Shown here: positions 8,239 to 19,000 of the stretch, piece by piece
Layout: every line of letters begins with the position of its first letter
Position numbering within the stretch: the stretch's first letter is position 1
DNA from: Pseudomaricurvus alkylphenolicus
GTDB lineage: Bacteria > Pseudomonadota > Gammaproteobacteria > Pseudomonadales > Cellvibrionaceae
Length of the DNA: 64,000 bases
Assembly: GCF_011683955.1 (NCBI RefSeq)
Contig: NZ_JAAQPI010000017.1
Location: 1-64,000 of the forward strand
Direction: 5' to 3'
Notes under the pieces: model-generated
The model's database searches: none
What the model saw: the letters and a program-made list of their open reading frames with translations, nothing else
Told to the model about the DNA's origin: nothing
Program-made: the position numbers and the translations under genes

Positions 8239-9600
8239 ATGCGATTCCTGATCGAATGCACCCATACCTTTTTTAATCCTGCTCATAACACCGGGATTCA
8301 GCGCGTGGTGCGCAATATTGTCGAGCACCTGCCCGAAGCCACCGAGGAGGTCGAGTTCAGACCTGTGGTGCTGAAGGAGGGCGAGTTGTATGGGGTCAAG
8401 GATCTGCCGGACGTAGATGAAGAACCCCAATACTCTGATGTGCCTCCCTGGCCCTATCGTGTATTGGAGCGCGTTGAGCAGCGTCACGCCGGACTCAGTC
8501 GCCGTTATCAACGCATCAATGAGCGACCATCCTTTCAGCGTTCCAAGAATGCCCGGCGGGCCTTGTTTGTGGTGGTCAAGGCGCTGGACCTCGGCCTGCG
8601 AGCGCTGAAGAAGGGATTGCGAACCATCGGTGATCGGGTGGAAGACCAGCGCCTGGAACGCCTGGAGTTGTCAGAGAATGATCACCTGATTCTTATCGAC
8701 GCATCCTGGAACTACAGTCAGGCACCGCAGGCGTTTGAGGCGATAAATGCCAGTGGCGCGAAGATTTACGGTGCCGTTCACGATATTATTCCGCTCACCA
8801 ATCCCGAATTTTTTCACGGCAAACTTGTGGATGATTTCTCCAAGTGGTTTGAAGCCGTCGCTCAGCTGGCGGCCGGATACATTTGCGTCTCCAGAACGAC
8901 CATGGAACGCACCCGTAATAAAGTTAATGCTCTGGTGGGTTCTCAGGCGGGAGAGCGCAAGGTCTATGACTATTTTTATTCGGGCAGCGACTTCAGTCGT
9001 CAAACTCAGAGGGGCAGCGTTCGCCCGCAATTGATGGATATCTTCGCCAGCGATGAACCCGTCTATTTAATGGTGGGCACCATCGAACCGCGCAAAAACC
9101 ACCGCTACGTGCTCGATGCTTTCGACCAGCTCTGGCAGCAGGGTGTCAGAGCACGCCTGTTGATTATCGGTGGTCAGGGCTGGAAATGCGACGATCTGGT
9201 GGACAGGGTTTTGCAACACCAACACCATGGTCAGGCCCTGGTGATGGTGAACGACGCCACCGATGCCGAATTGAACCATTGTTATCAACGCGCCAATCGA
9301 TTGATACTGGCCTCGCACGATGAAGGATTCGGCCTGCCTATTATTGAGTCCATGAACAATAATCTGCCAGTGATCTGCAGCGATATCGACATCTTCCGGG
9401 AGGTGGGCGGTCAGTATTGCGACTATTTCGATCTCTCTGATTGCGGATCCTTGGCGGCGCAGGTGAAAGCGCAGCTCGGTGATACAAACGAGGTGGCAGC
9501 GCTGGAAGGCTGGCGTTGGGACAACTGGCGCGAGGCAACCCGGCGATTCTGCGATAACCTGGTGGATCTGGCACGCCGCTCTGAAGCAAGCCGTGGGTAA
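8239..9600 (+). CDS. Family 4 glycosyltransferase (GT-B)
   Basis: This enzyme transfers a sugar from a nucleotide donor, probably in polysaccharide or glycan assembly in the cytoplasm. The C-terminal half is a GT4 Rossmann domain with the donor-site start VGTIEPRKNHRYVLDAF and the E-x7-E-type motif DEGFGLPIIE. The N-terminal half (NTGIQRVVRNIVEHL) matches mannosyl- and other hexosyltransferases of O-antigen type. Length is 453 residues. AAGGA lies about 12 bases before the ATG, and a small CGGGC/GCCCG hairpin sits in the leader. The next gene starts 4 bases after the stop, so the two form an operon. Confidence 0.9.
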   Translation: MRFLIECTHTFFNPAHNTGIQRVVRNIVEHLPEATEEVEFRPVVLKEGELYGVKDLPDVDEEPQYSDVPPWPYRVLERVEQRHAGLSRRYQRINERPSFQRSKNARRALFVVVKALDLGLRALKKGLRTIGDRVEDQRLERLELSENDHLILIDASWNYSQAPQAFEAINASGAKIYGAVHDIIPLTNPEFFHGKLVDDFSKWFEAVAQLAAGYICVSRTTMERTRNKVNALVGSQAGERKVYDYFYSGSDFSRQTQRGSVRPQLMDIFASDEPVYLMVGTIEPRKNHRYVLDAFDQLWQQGVRARLLIIGGQGWKCDDLVDRVLQHQHHGQALVMVNDATDAELNHCYQRANRLILASHDEGFGLPIIESMNNNLPVICSDIDIFREVGGQYCDYFDLSDCGSLAAQVKAQLGDTNEVAALEGWRWDNWREATRRFCDNLVDLARRSEASRG

Positions 9601-9604
9601 CTCC

Positions 9605-12427
9605 ATGAGATTTTTTGCTCTGGCCTGGCTTTTTCTGTTTGGCCTTGAACTCGCCATGCGTGCACTGTTGATGCACGAGACCGGCAGCAAGCTCTACGCT
9701 CTGCACCAGATGCTGCCGGCGATTGCCGCGGATGCCCTGGTGGCCATGGGCTTTGCTCTGATTGTCCGTGGTGCCAGGTTCTTTTCTTTAAGTGTGGATG
9801 TGGTTCTGCTGGCGGCGCTTTGGGCCTTAATGCACTGGCCAAATATGGAGAGCATTGTTGCGCTTGGCCAACCGGTGGATCTGGCGGATATCGCTTACGT
9901 TAAAGATGCCGATTTTTTGCAGGGGTCGTTACAGGCCTTCAGCTTTCCTTTGTTTTACCCGCTGTCCTTGGCGCTGGCACTGATCGCATTGCTCTGTTTA
10001 AACCGGCACCCGGTCAGCTCCCCCAAAGCCCGGGCTATCAGTATCGGGGCTGGCTTACTGGTGTTGGCGGTGGGTGGTTATACCAGCGTCGATGAGTTTT
10101 CTGACTGGCGTACCACACATCCCCTTTTTCTTACGCTTGGAACAGCAATTTCCGAAGAATACGGTTTGGAACCCGACAGTCTGGAAGCTGTAGAGCCAGC
10201 GCCACCGGTGCTGCGACCTTTGTTGAAGCAGGAAAGGTCGCAGGCCCGGGATGGTGAACCTCTTCAGGAACGTCGCCACAATGTTCTGCTGATTGCGCTT
10301 GAAGGCATTCCCGGTGCTTACGTTCGGTCCGTCAGAGAGTACTTTGGCCTGCCACAGGGCAGCGATCAGTCTATCGATGCATTTCAAATGCCGGGTTTGA
10401 GTAACATCGCGGAACAGGGACAGGTTACCCCCAACTTCGTGGCGCATACCCGCCAGACGATTCGAGGCCTGTATAGCCTGCTGTGTGGCGATTACCCGAA
10501 GTTGACGGCCCGCTCCACGACGCCCAAAACCATGGAGTACCTGCAGCTGCCACCGGCAAACAGGCCAGCCTGCCTTCCAACTATCCTGGCGGACAGGGGA
10601 TATCAAACTCTGTATTTGCAATCAGCACCTCTGGCGTTTATGAGCAAAGACAGGTTTATGCCCGCTGCCGGATTTGTTGAGGTTCACGGCAGTGAGTGGT
10701 TTGAGCAGCAGGACAGTCTGAACGGCTGGGGCGCCAGTGACGACAACCTGTTTCGCAAAAGTTTGCAGCGTTTGCAACAGGCCAACGAGGCCGAACAGCC
10801 CTGGTTTGCGACGCTCTTGACGGTGGGTACCCATCATCCCTACGACGTGACCGATGAAGAGGCCGCCAGATACCCAAGCCGCAAATTGGCAGCCGTCGCC
10901 AAATTGGATGCAGCACTGCAGGAGTTTATGGAGGGGTTGAAGGCTTCCGGTTTGCTGAACGATACACTCGTTATTATTACCGCCGATGAATCCCACGATA
11001 TTCCCAATCAGCGTCACGGCGCCAACTGGGGCCTAAACATTGCATTGGCACCCGAGTTACAGCCCGGTATCAAAGAGGGGATCTTTGGCCAGCTTGATAT
11101 GGCGGTTTCGATTCTGGATTATCTTGGCGTACCGGACCGAGAGGGTTGGCTGCAGGGGGAAAGCTTCTTTCAGAACGAGTATGTTCCTCAAAGTCGCCCG
11201 ATGCTTTTTTCACGGGGCCAACTGTTCGCCTATCTGGGGGATGGAAAAACTCTGGGTTGCGTGAGTGCCAAGCGTTGTCGTCAATACCAGGCGCATAATG
11301 GCAAGTTGTTTGCGGAAAGCTACGAAGAGGGCAGCACCTTCGAGTCCGACAGTGCGAGGCCAGAGTGGCTCCTTGCCCGGTCCGCAAACCAGCGTCTGCG
11401 CAACGGCATTTCTAACCCTAACCAAGTGGTTTTTCTTCAACAGCAGCAAACAACGGTTGGAAAGCATCCAACCTACATCTCTGCAGGGCAGTATATTGAT
11501 ATTCCTGCCGGGCAAAAAGTGAGTGTGCAATTGGATCTGAGCGTGCCAGAGGGTTCCGCCGCGGCATCTCCGACTCTGGAGATCAGAGCGCGAGGCGAAC
11601 AGCCAGTGGACTTACCGGTGAAGCTGCCAATTATGCAGCCGGGCGAGCGATTGCAGGTGACCTTGAGTTTTTCTTCCGGCGAGTTTTTGCTCAATGCTTT
11701 TGAGGCCAACCTCCGGGGAAGAACGAAATCCGCCAGCGGGGCGACCATCAATGTCACGGACTATCGCGCAGCTTGGCGCGAAGGTGGCAGCGGAGCCGGT
11801 CGGGGGATTAACGATATTGAAGTGCAGCAATTCAGTCTTACCGACAACAAGGGCGAACAGCACCAGAGTGCTTTATTTCAAGACCATTACTTTATAGCAA
11901 AGGTCCTGGATGCGGACTCCATTGTGTATACAGACAGCGAGCACCTCGACAGCGACGGCTACTTGATACAGGGCTGGTCGCACCCCGAGAAGTGGGGCAC
12001 TTGGAGCCAGGGTGAAGAGTCCGTGGTGGGATTCCATCTTAACGACAGTCCGCCCATCGGACTGGACGAGTTTGTGCTGGATCTGGATCTCCAGGCGTTT
12101 GTGACCCCGGAAAAAAACCAGAGTTTTCAATTGTCGCTCAACGGGTTGCCACTGGGAGAACAGACCATTACCTGGCCGGCCCGAAATCGCCATCTGAAAC
12201 TGCAGGTACCCGCCAATGCTTTGCGTGAGGGGCTGAATACTCTGGCGTTCCACATTGACAACCCTCGCTCCCCGAAAGAGTTGGGTGTCAGTAATGATGC
12301 CCGCCCCATCGCGGTGGGGCTGCGGAAGTTAGCTATCCGTTACCCATCCTCCATACGTTGTTTATTGTCCCGGGTAGGCGAGTTCCTGTCCGCCGATAGC
12401 GATCCCTCTGAGCACTGCTTGCTGTAG
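9605..12427 (+). CDS. LTA-synthase/OpgB-like membrane sulfatase-fold enzyme with C-terminal beta domains
   Basis: About 940 residues from the ATG at 9605, the best start because it follows the upstream stop and opens a hydrophobic helix (RFFALAWLFLFGLELAM). An in-frame extension runs back to 9479 inside the glycosyltransferase. Several N-terminal membrane helices (to about residue 165) precede an extracytoplasmic alkaline-phosphatase-fold domain. That domain shows LLIALEGIPG, HTRQTIRGLYSLLCGDYP (candidate catalytic Thr), TVGTHHPYDV and ADESHDIP in place of the usual DH motif. The last third is beta-rich and probably binds glycan. By family it would move phosphoglycerol or a similar phospho-group onto a periplasmic glycan. 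The substrate is unknown. Confidence 0.85.
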   Translation: MRFFALAWLFLFGLELAMRALLMHETGSKLYALHQMLPAIAADALVAMGFALIVRGARFFSLSVDVVLLAALWALMHWPNMESIVALGQPVDLADIAYVKDADFLQGSLQAFSFPLFYPLSLALALIALLCLNRHPVSSPKARAISIGAGLLVLAVGGYTSVDEFSDWRTTHPLFLTLGTAISEEYGLEPDSLEAVEPAPPVLRPLLKQERSQARDGEPLQERRHNVLLIALEGIPGAYVRSVREYFGLPQGSDQSIDAFQMPGLSNIAEQGQVTPNFVAHTRQTIRGLYSLLCGDYPKLTARSTTPKTMEYLQLPPANRPACLPTILADRGYQTLYLQSAPLAFMSKDRFMPAAGFVEVHGSEWFEQQDSLNGWGASDDNLFRKSLQRLQQANEAEQPWFATLLTVGTHHPYDVTDEEAARYPSRKLAAVAKLDAALQEFMEGLKASGLLNDTLVIITADESHDIPNQRHGANWGLNIALAPELQPGIKEGIFGQLDMAVSILDYLGVPDREGWLQGESFFQNEYVPQSRPMLFSRGQLFAYLGDGKTLGCVSAKRCRQYQAHNGKLFAESYEEGSTFESDSARPEWLLARSANQRLRNGISNPNQVVFLQQQQTTVGKHPTYISAGQYIDIPAGQKVSVQLDLSVPEGSAAASPTLEIRARGEQPVDLPVKLPIMQPGERLQVTLSFSSGEFLLNAFEANLRGRTKSASGATINVTDYRAAWREGGSGAGRGINDIEVQQFSLTDNKGEQHQSALFQDHYFIAKVLDADSIVYTDSEHLDSDGYLIQGWSHPEKWGTWSQGEESVVGFHLNDSPPIGLDEFVLDLDLQAFVTPEKNQSFQLSLNGLPLGEQTITWPARNRHLKLQVPANALREGLNTLAFHIDNPRSPKELGVSNDARPIAVGLRKLAIRYPSSIRCLLSRVGEFLSADSDPSEHCLL

Positions 12428-12492
12428 ATTGTCACAGAAACTTCACAAATCCTGTTCTATCCTCAAGGGAGTGAACAGGAGGAAGTGTCGTC

Positions 12493-13872
12493 ATGCTGGA
12501 TCCCCGCCAAGTCAAAACCGTTGCTGATGCCCGTCAGATTGTTGAACATCGGGGGCTTCACCACATTAAGGTCGGTCTTTTCGACAACGATGGTATATTG
12601 CGCGGCAAATACATGAGCCGCGACAAATTCCTCAGTTCACTGGAAAAGGGTTTCGCATTCTGCGATGTGGTGTTGGGCTGGGACAGCAATGATCAGCTCT
12701 ACGAAAACGTCGATGTCAATTATACCGGCTGGCATACAGGATATCCGGACGCACCGGTCAGAATCCTGCCGCAAACCTGCCGCGACCTGACCTTCGAGCC
12801 GGGTATGCTGCTGTTTCTGTGCGAGTTTGATGATAAAGCCGCTGAGATCTGTCCGCGCAATCTTCTAGCACGCATACTGCAGCGTGCGCAGGGGCTGGGC
12901 CTGGAGGCCAGGGCAGCGTTTGAATATGAGTTTTTTCTCTTTAACGAAACACCCCATTCCGTACGTGCCAAGGGTTACCGCAATCTGGAGCCCCTGACCC
13001 CCGGTTTTTTCGGCTATTCCATGCTGCGCAACACCGTCCATGCCGAGTTGTACCACGACCTGCTTCAAACCTGCGAGCAAATGGATTTCCCGTTGGAGGG
13101 GTTGCATACAGAAACCGGGCCCGGTGTACTGGAGGCTGCCATATCCGTCACAAGCGCGGGTGAGGCGGCCGACCGTGCGGCGCTGTTTAAAACCTTTACC
13201 AAAGTCTGGGCGCAGCGGCACGAGATGATGGCGACCTTTATGGCCAAGTGGTGCAACGATTATCCGGGGCAGTCCGGGCATATTCATATGTCGCTCAATC
13301 ATCTGGATGATGGCCGCTCGGCATTCTTTGATGCAGACGCTGATATGAATATGAGCCCAATGCAAAGGCATTTTGTCGCCGGGCAGCAGGCACTGATGCC
13401 GGAGCTAAGTGCCATGCTTGCGCAAACGGTGAATGCCTATTCTCGGTTGGTGCCGGGGTTTTGGGCGCCTACGGATGCCACCTGGGGCAACGAAAATCGC
13501 ACCACGGCACTGCGGGTCATCTCCGGATCTGAAAAATCCCAGCGGGTGGAATTCCGTTTGGGATCAGCGGATGCCAATCCCTATATTGCACTCGCGGCGG
13601 CATTGGGTGCGGGCCTCTACGGGATTGAAAACAAGCTGGAGCCCGAACCCATGGTGCGTGGCAACGCTTATGAACAAAGGCATGCGGAGCAATTGGCATT
13701 GCCACAATCGTTGGGGCAGGCAGCTGGGATACTGCGCCGATCGGCAGCGGCGGAGCAACTGTTTGGCCGTGCGTTCGTGGATCACTACGCCGCCAGTCGC
13801 GAGTGGGAGGAGCGGGAGTTCCGCAAGCATATTACGGACTGGGAGCTGCAGCGCTATTTTGAAATTATCTAG
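12493..13872 (+). CDS. Glutamine-synthetase-family ligase (PuuA-like)
   Basis: This is an ATP-dependent ligase that activates glutamate gamma-carboxylate and joins it to an amine. Metal and substrate residues of the GS fold are visible: FEYEFFLF, ETGPGVLEAAI, GHIHMSL, the ATP/glutamate-site NRTTALRV, and VEFRLGSADANPYIAL. At 459 residues, and with a GKYMS start motif (residues 36-40), it resembles gamma-glutamylpolyamine synthetases rather than the nitrogen-assimilating GlnA. It lacks the adenylylation-type C-terminus. AGGAGGAAG precedes the ATG. An alcohol dehydrogenase gene follows after 10 bases, so amine or amino-alcohol catabolism is the likely context. Confidence 0.88.
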   Translation: MLDPRQVKTVADARQIVEHRGLHHIKVGLFDNDGILRGKYMSRDKFLSSLEKGFAFCDVVLGWDSNDQLYENVDVNYTGWHTGYPDAPVRILPQTCRDLTFEPGMLLFLCEFDDKAAEICPRNLLARILQRAQGLGLEARAAFEYEFFLFNETPHSVRAKGYRNLEPLTPGFFGYSMLRNTVHAELYHDLLQTCEQMDFPLEGLHTETGPGVLEAAISVTSAGEAADRAALFKTFTKVWAQRHEMMATFMAKWCNDYPGQSGHIHMSLNHLDDGRSAFFDADADMNMSPMQRHFVAGQQALMPELSAMLAQTVNAYSRLVPGFWAPTDATWGNENRTTALRVISGSEKSQRVEFRLGSADANPYIALAAALGAGLYGIENKLEPEPMVRGNAYEQRHAEQLALPQSLGQAAGILRRSAAAEQLFGRAFVDHYAASREWEEREFRKHITDWELQRYFEII

Positions 13873-13882
13873 AGAAGGGGCC

Positions 13883-15034
13883 ATGACAAAACATCACACC
13901 AATTGGAATTACCCCACTGATATTCGACTGGGAGCGGGGCGCGTACAAGAGCTGGCGCAACACTGCCGTAATCTGGGAGTAACATCTCCGCTGCTGGTAA
14001 CAGACCCGGGATTGGCGGCTTTGCCTATGGTCAGCAAGATAGAACAGGCCTTGCGCGGCGCCGGCCTGGCTTCTGGTTTGTTTACGGAGGTACAGGGTAA
14101 CCCCACTGGAGAAAATGTCGCGGCCGGTGTCGAGGCTTATCGCCTGGGACAGCATGATGGCGTTATTGCCTTGGGTGGGGGCTCGGCCCTGGATGCGGGC
14201 AAGGCGGTGGCCCTGATGGCGGGTCAGAACCGCCCGCTGTGGGACTTTGAAGACCGGGATGACAATTGGACCCGCGTCAATGCTGACGCCGTCGCCAAGG
14301 TAATCGCAGTGCCAACCACGGCGGGTACCGGCTCTGAGGTCGGGCGTGCCGCTGTGATCACGGATACCGAAGCGCAGCTCAAAAAGATCATCTTTCATCC
14401 CAAGATGTTACCGACAATGGTCATTCTCGATCCAGAGTTAACGGTTAATTTGCCGCCGCCATTAACGGCAGCTACGGGGATGGATGCCCTGTCTCATAAC
14501 CTGGAGGCATTCTGCGCGCCCGCCTATCATCCTATGGCAGCGGGTATCGCAGTTGAGGGTATCCGGCTGGTAAAAAACTGGCTTCCCACTGCCTACCATA
14601 ATGGCGGGGATCTGGAGGCGCGAGCTCATATGTTGGTGGCGTCGAGCATGGGGGCTACCGCTTTTCAGAAGGGGCTGGGGGGCATGCACGCTCTGGCCCA
14701 CTCACTGGGGGCACTCTACAACGCCCATCACGGCCTGCTCAATGCAATTCTGATGCCCTACGTGCTGCAGACCAATCGCAGTGTAATTGAGGATCGAATC
14801 AATGCGCTGGCGGCTTATCTTGGTTTAACAGGTTTTGATGGGTTTTATGACTGGGTGCTGCAGCTGCGCGCAGAGCTGAATATTCCCAATACTCTGGCCG
14901 ATATTGGGATTGATACTTCGCAAGCTGAACGAATTGGGGCCATGGCCTATCGAGATCCTTCTGCGGAGGGAAATCCCCACCCATTGTCAGAGTCACAATA
15001 TGAAATTCTCTTTTGTGATGCAGTTGGCACTTGA
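13883..15034 (+). CDS. Iron-containing alcohol dehydrogenase
   Basis: This is an NAD(P)-dependent group III dehydrogenase that oxidises an alcohol or reduces an aldehyde. Seen: GGGSALDAGKAVAL for the cofactor, TTAGTGSEV, and the metal-binding motifs MDALSHNLEAFCAPAYHP and GGMHALAHSLGALYNAHHG. The length of 383 residues is typical. The true start is the ATG at 13883 with AGAAGGGG upstream. A longer frame reaching back to 13433 is the out-of-frame shadow of the ligase gene. It is coupled to the ligase, so the substrate may be an amino alcohol or a gamma-glutamylated aldehyde/alcohol. That pairing is inference. Confidence 0.92.
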   Translation: MTKHHTNWNYPTDIRLGAGRVQELAQHCRNLGVTSPLLVTDPGLAALPMVSKIEQALRGAGLASGLFTEVQGNPTGENVAAGVEAYRLGQHDGVIALGGGSALDAGKAVALMAGQNRPLWDFEDRDDNWTRVNADAVAKVIAVPTTAGTGSEVGRAAVITDTEAQLKKIIFHPKMLPTMVILDPELTVNLPPPLTAATGMDALSHNLEAFCAPAYHPMAAGIAVEGIRLVKNWLPTAYHNGGDLEARAHMLVASSMGATAFQKGLGGMHALAHSLGALYNAHHGLLNAILMPYVLQTNRSVIEDRINALAAYLGLTGFDGFYDWVLQLRAELNIPNTLADIGIDTSQAERIGAMAYRDPSAEGNPHPLSESQYEILFCDAVGT

Positions 15035-15156
15035 TAACGGTGTAAGCGACGGATTAACGGCTATACTGATTGCGGAGGGCGACACCGGTGGGAATACCGG
15101 TTATGATGGGTTGTGCGCTTTTTGACCATCTCGGATAAGATGACCGAACAATAACA

Positions 15157-15942
15157 ATGAGTCAGGAACATCACGGAAAACAATCTACCCACCTGCTGGC
15201 GCTGCCTGCGTTGGCACTGTCCTGCCTGATTGGTTCAAGCCCGTCGCTGGCTCAAGTCCAGGAATGGACCTTTGAAATCCAACCCTACGTCATGAATACG
15301 TCCCTGGAGGGAGATGCCGGAGTGGGCCACGTGGATGGCGATGATTTGACCTCGGAGTCCACCGACATACTCGAAGCACTAAAATCCGGTGGTATGTTGC
15401 ACGCCGAGGCGATTCATGAAAGTGGCTGGGGTGTGGCGCTGGATTATGGCTTTATGGATCTGAATAATGGCGTATCCAGCTCCGCTGAGGGTGTTCGTGA
15501 TGTCAAACTGCGTCAAGGAGTGCTCCAGGCGGATGTAATGTTCCGTACCATGATCGGCAACAGTACGCTCGACTATCTCGGCGGCATCCGTTGGTGGGAC
15601 AGCAGTCTGGAACTGGAAAAGACCTCTGAGGATGGCAGTATCGAGTCCGATGTCAGTGAGGAGTGGCTGGACCTCTATGTTGGCGCTCGCTGGATCAAAC
15701 CCATTGGCCAGGATTGGCATTTCCTGCTGCGTGGTGATCTGGGTGGCTTTGGCCTGGATGCCGAAATGACCTCCAGCTTCTCCACAGGTATCCAGTACCA
15801 GCTTAATGAAAAGCTTTCTCTCGACCTGCTCTATAAAGGCACCTGGGTAGAGTATGAGAAGGAGAGCTCCAACAAAGAAGAGCGCTACCAGTACGATGCC
15901 GTCACCCATGGTCCGGTGATGGGCGTTAAATTCAAATTTTAG
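15157..15942 (+). CDS. Outer-membrane beta-barrel protein, unknown role
   Basis: A signal peptide (LALPALALSCLIGSSPSLAQ) precedes about 225 residues of alternating amphipathic strands (FEIQPYVMNTSLEG, WGVALDYGFMDL, LDLYVGARW, KLSLDLLYKGTWVEYE). The chain ends in ...GVKFKF, a terminal phenylalanine as in barrels recognised by BAM. The size fits a small 8-10-stranded barrel. I do not recognise a specific family. It stands alone between the dehydrogenase and the helicase. Confidence 0.75.
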   Translation: MSQEHHGKQSTHLLALPALALSCLIGSSPSLAQVQEWTFEIQPYVMNTSLEGDAGVGHVDGDDLTSESTDILEALKSGGMLHAEAIHESGWGVALDYGFMDLNNGVSSSAEGVRDVKLRQGVLQADVMFRTMIGNSTLDYLGGIRWWDSSLELEKTSEDGSIESDVSEEWLDLYVGARWIKPIGQDWHFLLRGDLGGFGLDAEMTSSFSTGIQYQLNEKLSLDLLYKGTWVEYEKESSNKEERYQYDAVTHGPVMGVKFKF

Positions 15943-16050
15943 TCTTCCTTGTAGTACACTAGCGCGTCGTTTCGCTGCTAAAACCTGCTAATTATCAATG
16001 ACTTATTTTGGCCTTCTTGTGTTCCCGGCGAATTCCGGGGAATCTGCCCT

Positions 16051-19000
16051 GTGAGTGGGCTGGACATTGCTGCACTGCTTGGCGCGGATGTCGCTTGTTC
16101 CGGTCAGGCGCTGGTCGATGCCGGGCAGGTACTGGAAACCCGTGAGCCTCAGCCTGGTGCTGTAATTACGGGGGTGGTCGAGGATCAGGGCCGTCAACGG
16201 GTGTATATTCAGCTCTCGGATGGCGAGATTGATGGCGAGTGCAGCTGCGATGTGGGTGAAAATTGCGCCCATGTTGCGGCGGTTTTGCTGGCCAGACAAG
16301 CTCCACCGGGATCAGCGGCAGCACCGGAACCGACAATATCCACGGCGGCGTCGCCGTCTGTTCGAACCTCTCCCTCCCAGACCTCTTCAGCGATGGGCGC
16401 GCAACAGATCCTGCTGTACTCATTCAAGCTCAGTTCACTCACTCGGAGTGCCATTGCCCGTGAGGCGACCGCCAGTCTGCAGGTTTGGGTACAGCAGCCC
16501 TCAGGACAGCGCAGCGCTTTTGAATTCAATACCATTCGCGGTGGCCACTATCCTCGTTATGTTCAGGACATTGACCGGACGATCCTTCGTCGTTTGATGG
16601 CGGAAGGGGCACGCCAGCCGTTGGAGCTGACCGGGACGACAGGATTTGAGCTGTTAAACAGCTGCCTGGCGACGGGGCGTACGCAATTGCAGTCTGCCGA
16701 AGGCCGCGAGCTGCCCGCGTCGGTGATGGAAGCAAGAGATCCTCGAGATCCCCTCTGGCAGCTCCTGGCCGATGGCTCTCAGCAGCTGGCATTGGATGAT
16801 TCGCGATCAGTCATTGCCAATCTGGTGCCACCATTATTGGTTGATACTGGCTCAGGTCACTGTTGTGTCGCTGAGTCCTTGTCGGATTCACTGTTGGCTC
16901 TGGCCACTCGTGAACCAATTACTCCTGAGCAGGCGGTTGGTTTGCCCGCGGGCCCATTACCGAAACCGCTGCCGCTAGAGCCGACCCTGACTGAGCGGAA
17001 ATCGTTGAGTCCGGTGTTGCGTCTGCATGGCTACCGACATTCTGCAGATGAAGACGTAAAGGCGGTGGCAAATCTTGACTGGTGCTACAACGGTTATGTC
17101 ATCGACACCGACCAGTTGCCCGCCACACAGAATTGGGTCCGATTTGTGGGAGAGGATCAACAGATTCACCAGGTAGCACGGGATTTGGAGGCCGAGAAGA
17201 CTTGGCGTGACCAGCTCAAGGACTTTCAGGTCAATCCCCGTGGATTAAGTCTGCCGGGGCAGAGGGCCTGGCTGACGTTTGTGATGTTGGGGCAGGAGTC
17301 ATTGCAACGGGCCGGTTGGCAAATCGACATTGATGACAGTTTTCCCTACAAAATGGCCGAGGCCAGAGATTGGTACGGCAATCTGATGTCAAAACCCCTG
17401 GCTCAGGGCAGCGAAGATCATCAGGATTGGTTTAATCTGGAGCTGGGCGTCATTGTTGATGGCGAGCCCGTTAATATATTGCCTTTGCTGATTGAACAGT
17501 TTCGGCATTTTTCATTCAGCGCCTCCCGTGAGGGTCGCTCCCAACAAAACCTGGAAGCGCAACAGGCCAGTGAACAGCAAGTTAATGAGCAATTGATGCT
17601 GTTTTTGGGTGACGGCCGATACCTGCCAATTCCCCTGCAGCGTGTGCAAAACATTCTGCATACCCTGGTGGAATTGTACGATCAGGAAAGCGAAGAGTTG
17701 AGTCTTCCCGCTGAGCAAACCGCATTGCTGGCGAAGCTTGGCCAGGTATTTGAAGAGGATGAGCTGCAATGGTCGGCCGATGATGCACTGGAGGCATTGG
17801 CGCATCGTCTGGCTGTTTTTGAGGGTATTGAGCCCATGCTGCCGCCGCCTGACTTTAAAGCGGAACTCAGGCCCTATCAGCAGGAAGGGTTGGGCTGGTT
17901 GCAATTTCTGCGGGAGTTTCATGCCGGCGGGATTCTTGCTGACGATATGGGGTTGGGCAAAACAGTGCAAACCCTGGCGCATTTGGCTACAGAAAAAGCC
18001 GCAGGGCGTCTGGCGCAACCCTGTCTGATTGTGGCGCCCACCAGTCTGATGGGCAATTGGCGCCAAGAGGCACGTAAGTTTGCTCCAGACCTAAAGGTGC
18101 TTACGCTGCACGGTGCCAAACGCAAAGCCAGCTTTATCGATATTCCCACCGCCGATATTGTGCTCACGACCTATGCGCTGTTGCACTTTGATGCGGAACA
18201 ACTGCTGCAGCAAGAGTATGAGTTTCTGATTCTGGATGAGGCACAGACGATCAAGAATCCGCGCGCAAAAGCGTCACAAATTGTGCGCCAAATCGATGCC
18301 CAGCATCGGCTCTGCCTGACGGGTACGCCGATGGAGAATCATCTAACGGATCTTTGGTCGTTGTTTGACTTTCTGCAACCGGGGTTGTTGGGCAAGGAAC
18401 GTCACTTCTTACAACAATACCGTCAGCCGATCGAGCGCGATGGCAATGAAGAGCGCGCGTTGCAATTATCTCAGCGCATCGCGCCTTTTATATTGCGTCG
18501 AACCAAATCGCTGGTGGCATCCGACTTGCCTCCCAAAACGGAAATTGTGCGGTCCATACCACTGGAGCAAAAACAACGAGATCTTTACGACAGTATACGC
18601 CTGACCATGCACAAGCAAATTCGCAAGGCAGTCGAGGATCAGGGCTTTGCGCGCAGCCACATCGCTGTGCTTGATGCGCTGTTAAAGTTGCGACAGGCCT
18701 GTTGCGATCCACGGCTGCTGGATTTGGATGCGGCCAGAGAGGTTGAGGAATCCGCCAAGTTTGATGCCCTGATGCAAATGCTGCCGGAGCTGGTGGAAGA
18801 GGGGCGTCGCATATTGGTGTTTTCGCAGTTTACCTCCATGCTGGCATTGATTGAACAGGCCGTGCAGGCACTGGAAATACCCTGTCTTAAGCTAACCGGG
18901 CAAAGTCAGAATCGCGCGGAGATGGTAGAAAAATTCCAAAGCGGCGACATTCCGGTGTTTCTTATCAGCCTGAAAGCGGGTGGAACCGGCCTGAATCTGA

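Noticed and set aside
9479-9604. 42-codon extension of the LTA-synthase-like protein
   Set aside because: It overlaps the glycosyltransferase C-terminus out of frame and lacks membrane character. The ATG at 9605 opens the first helix.
13433-13882. N-terminal 150 codons in front of the iron alcohol dehydrogenase
   Set aside because: This part is the out-of-frame overlap of the ligase gene. The dehydrogenase fold starts at 13883 with a ribosome site.
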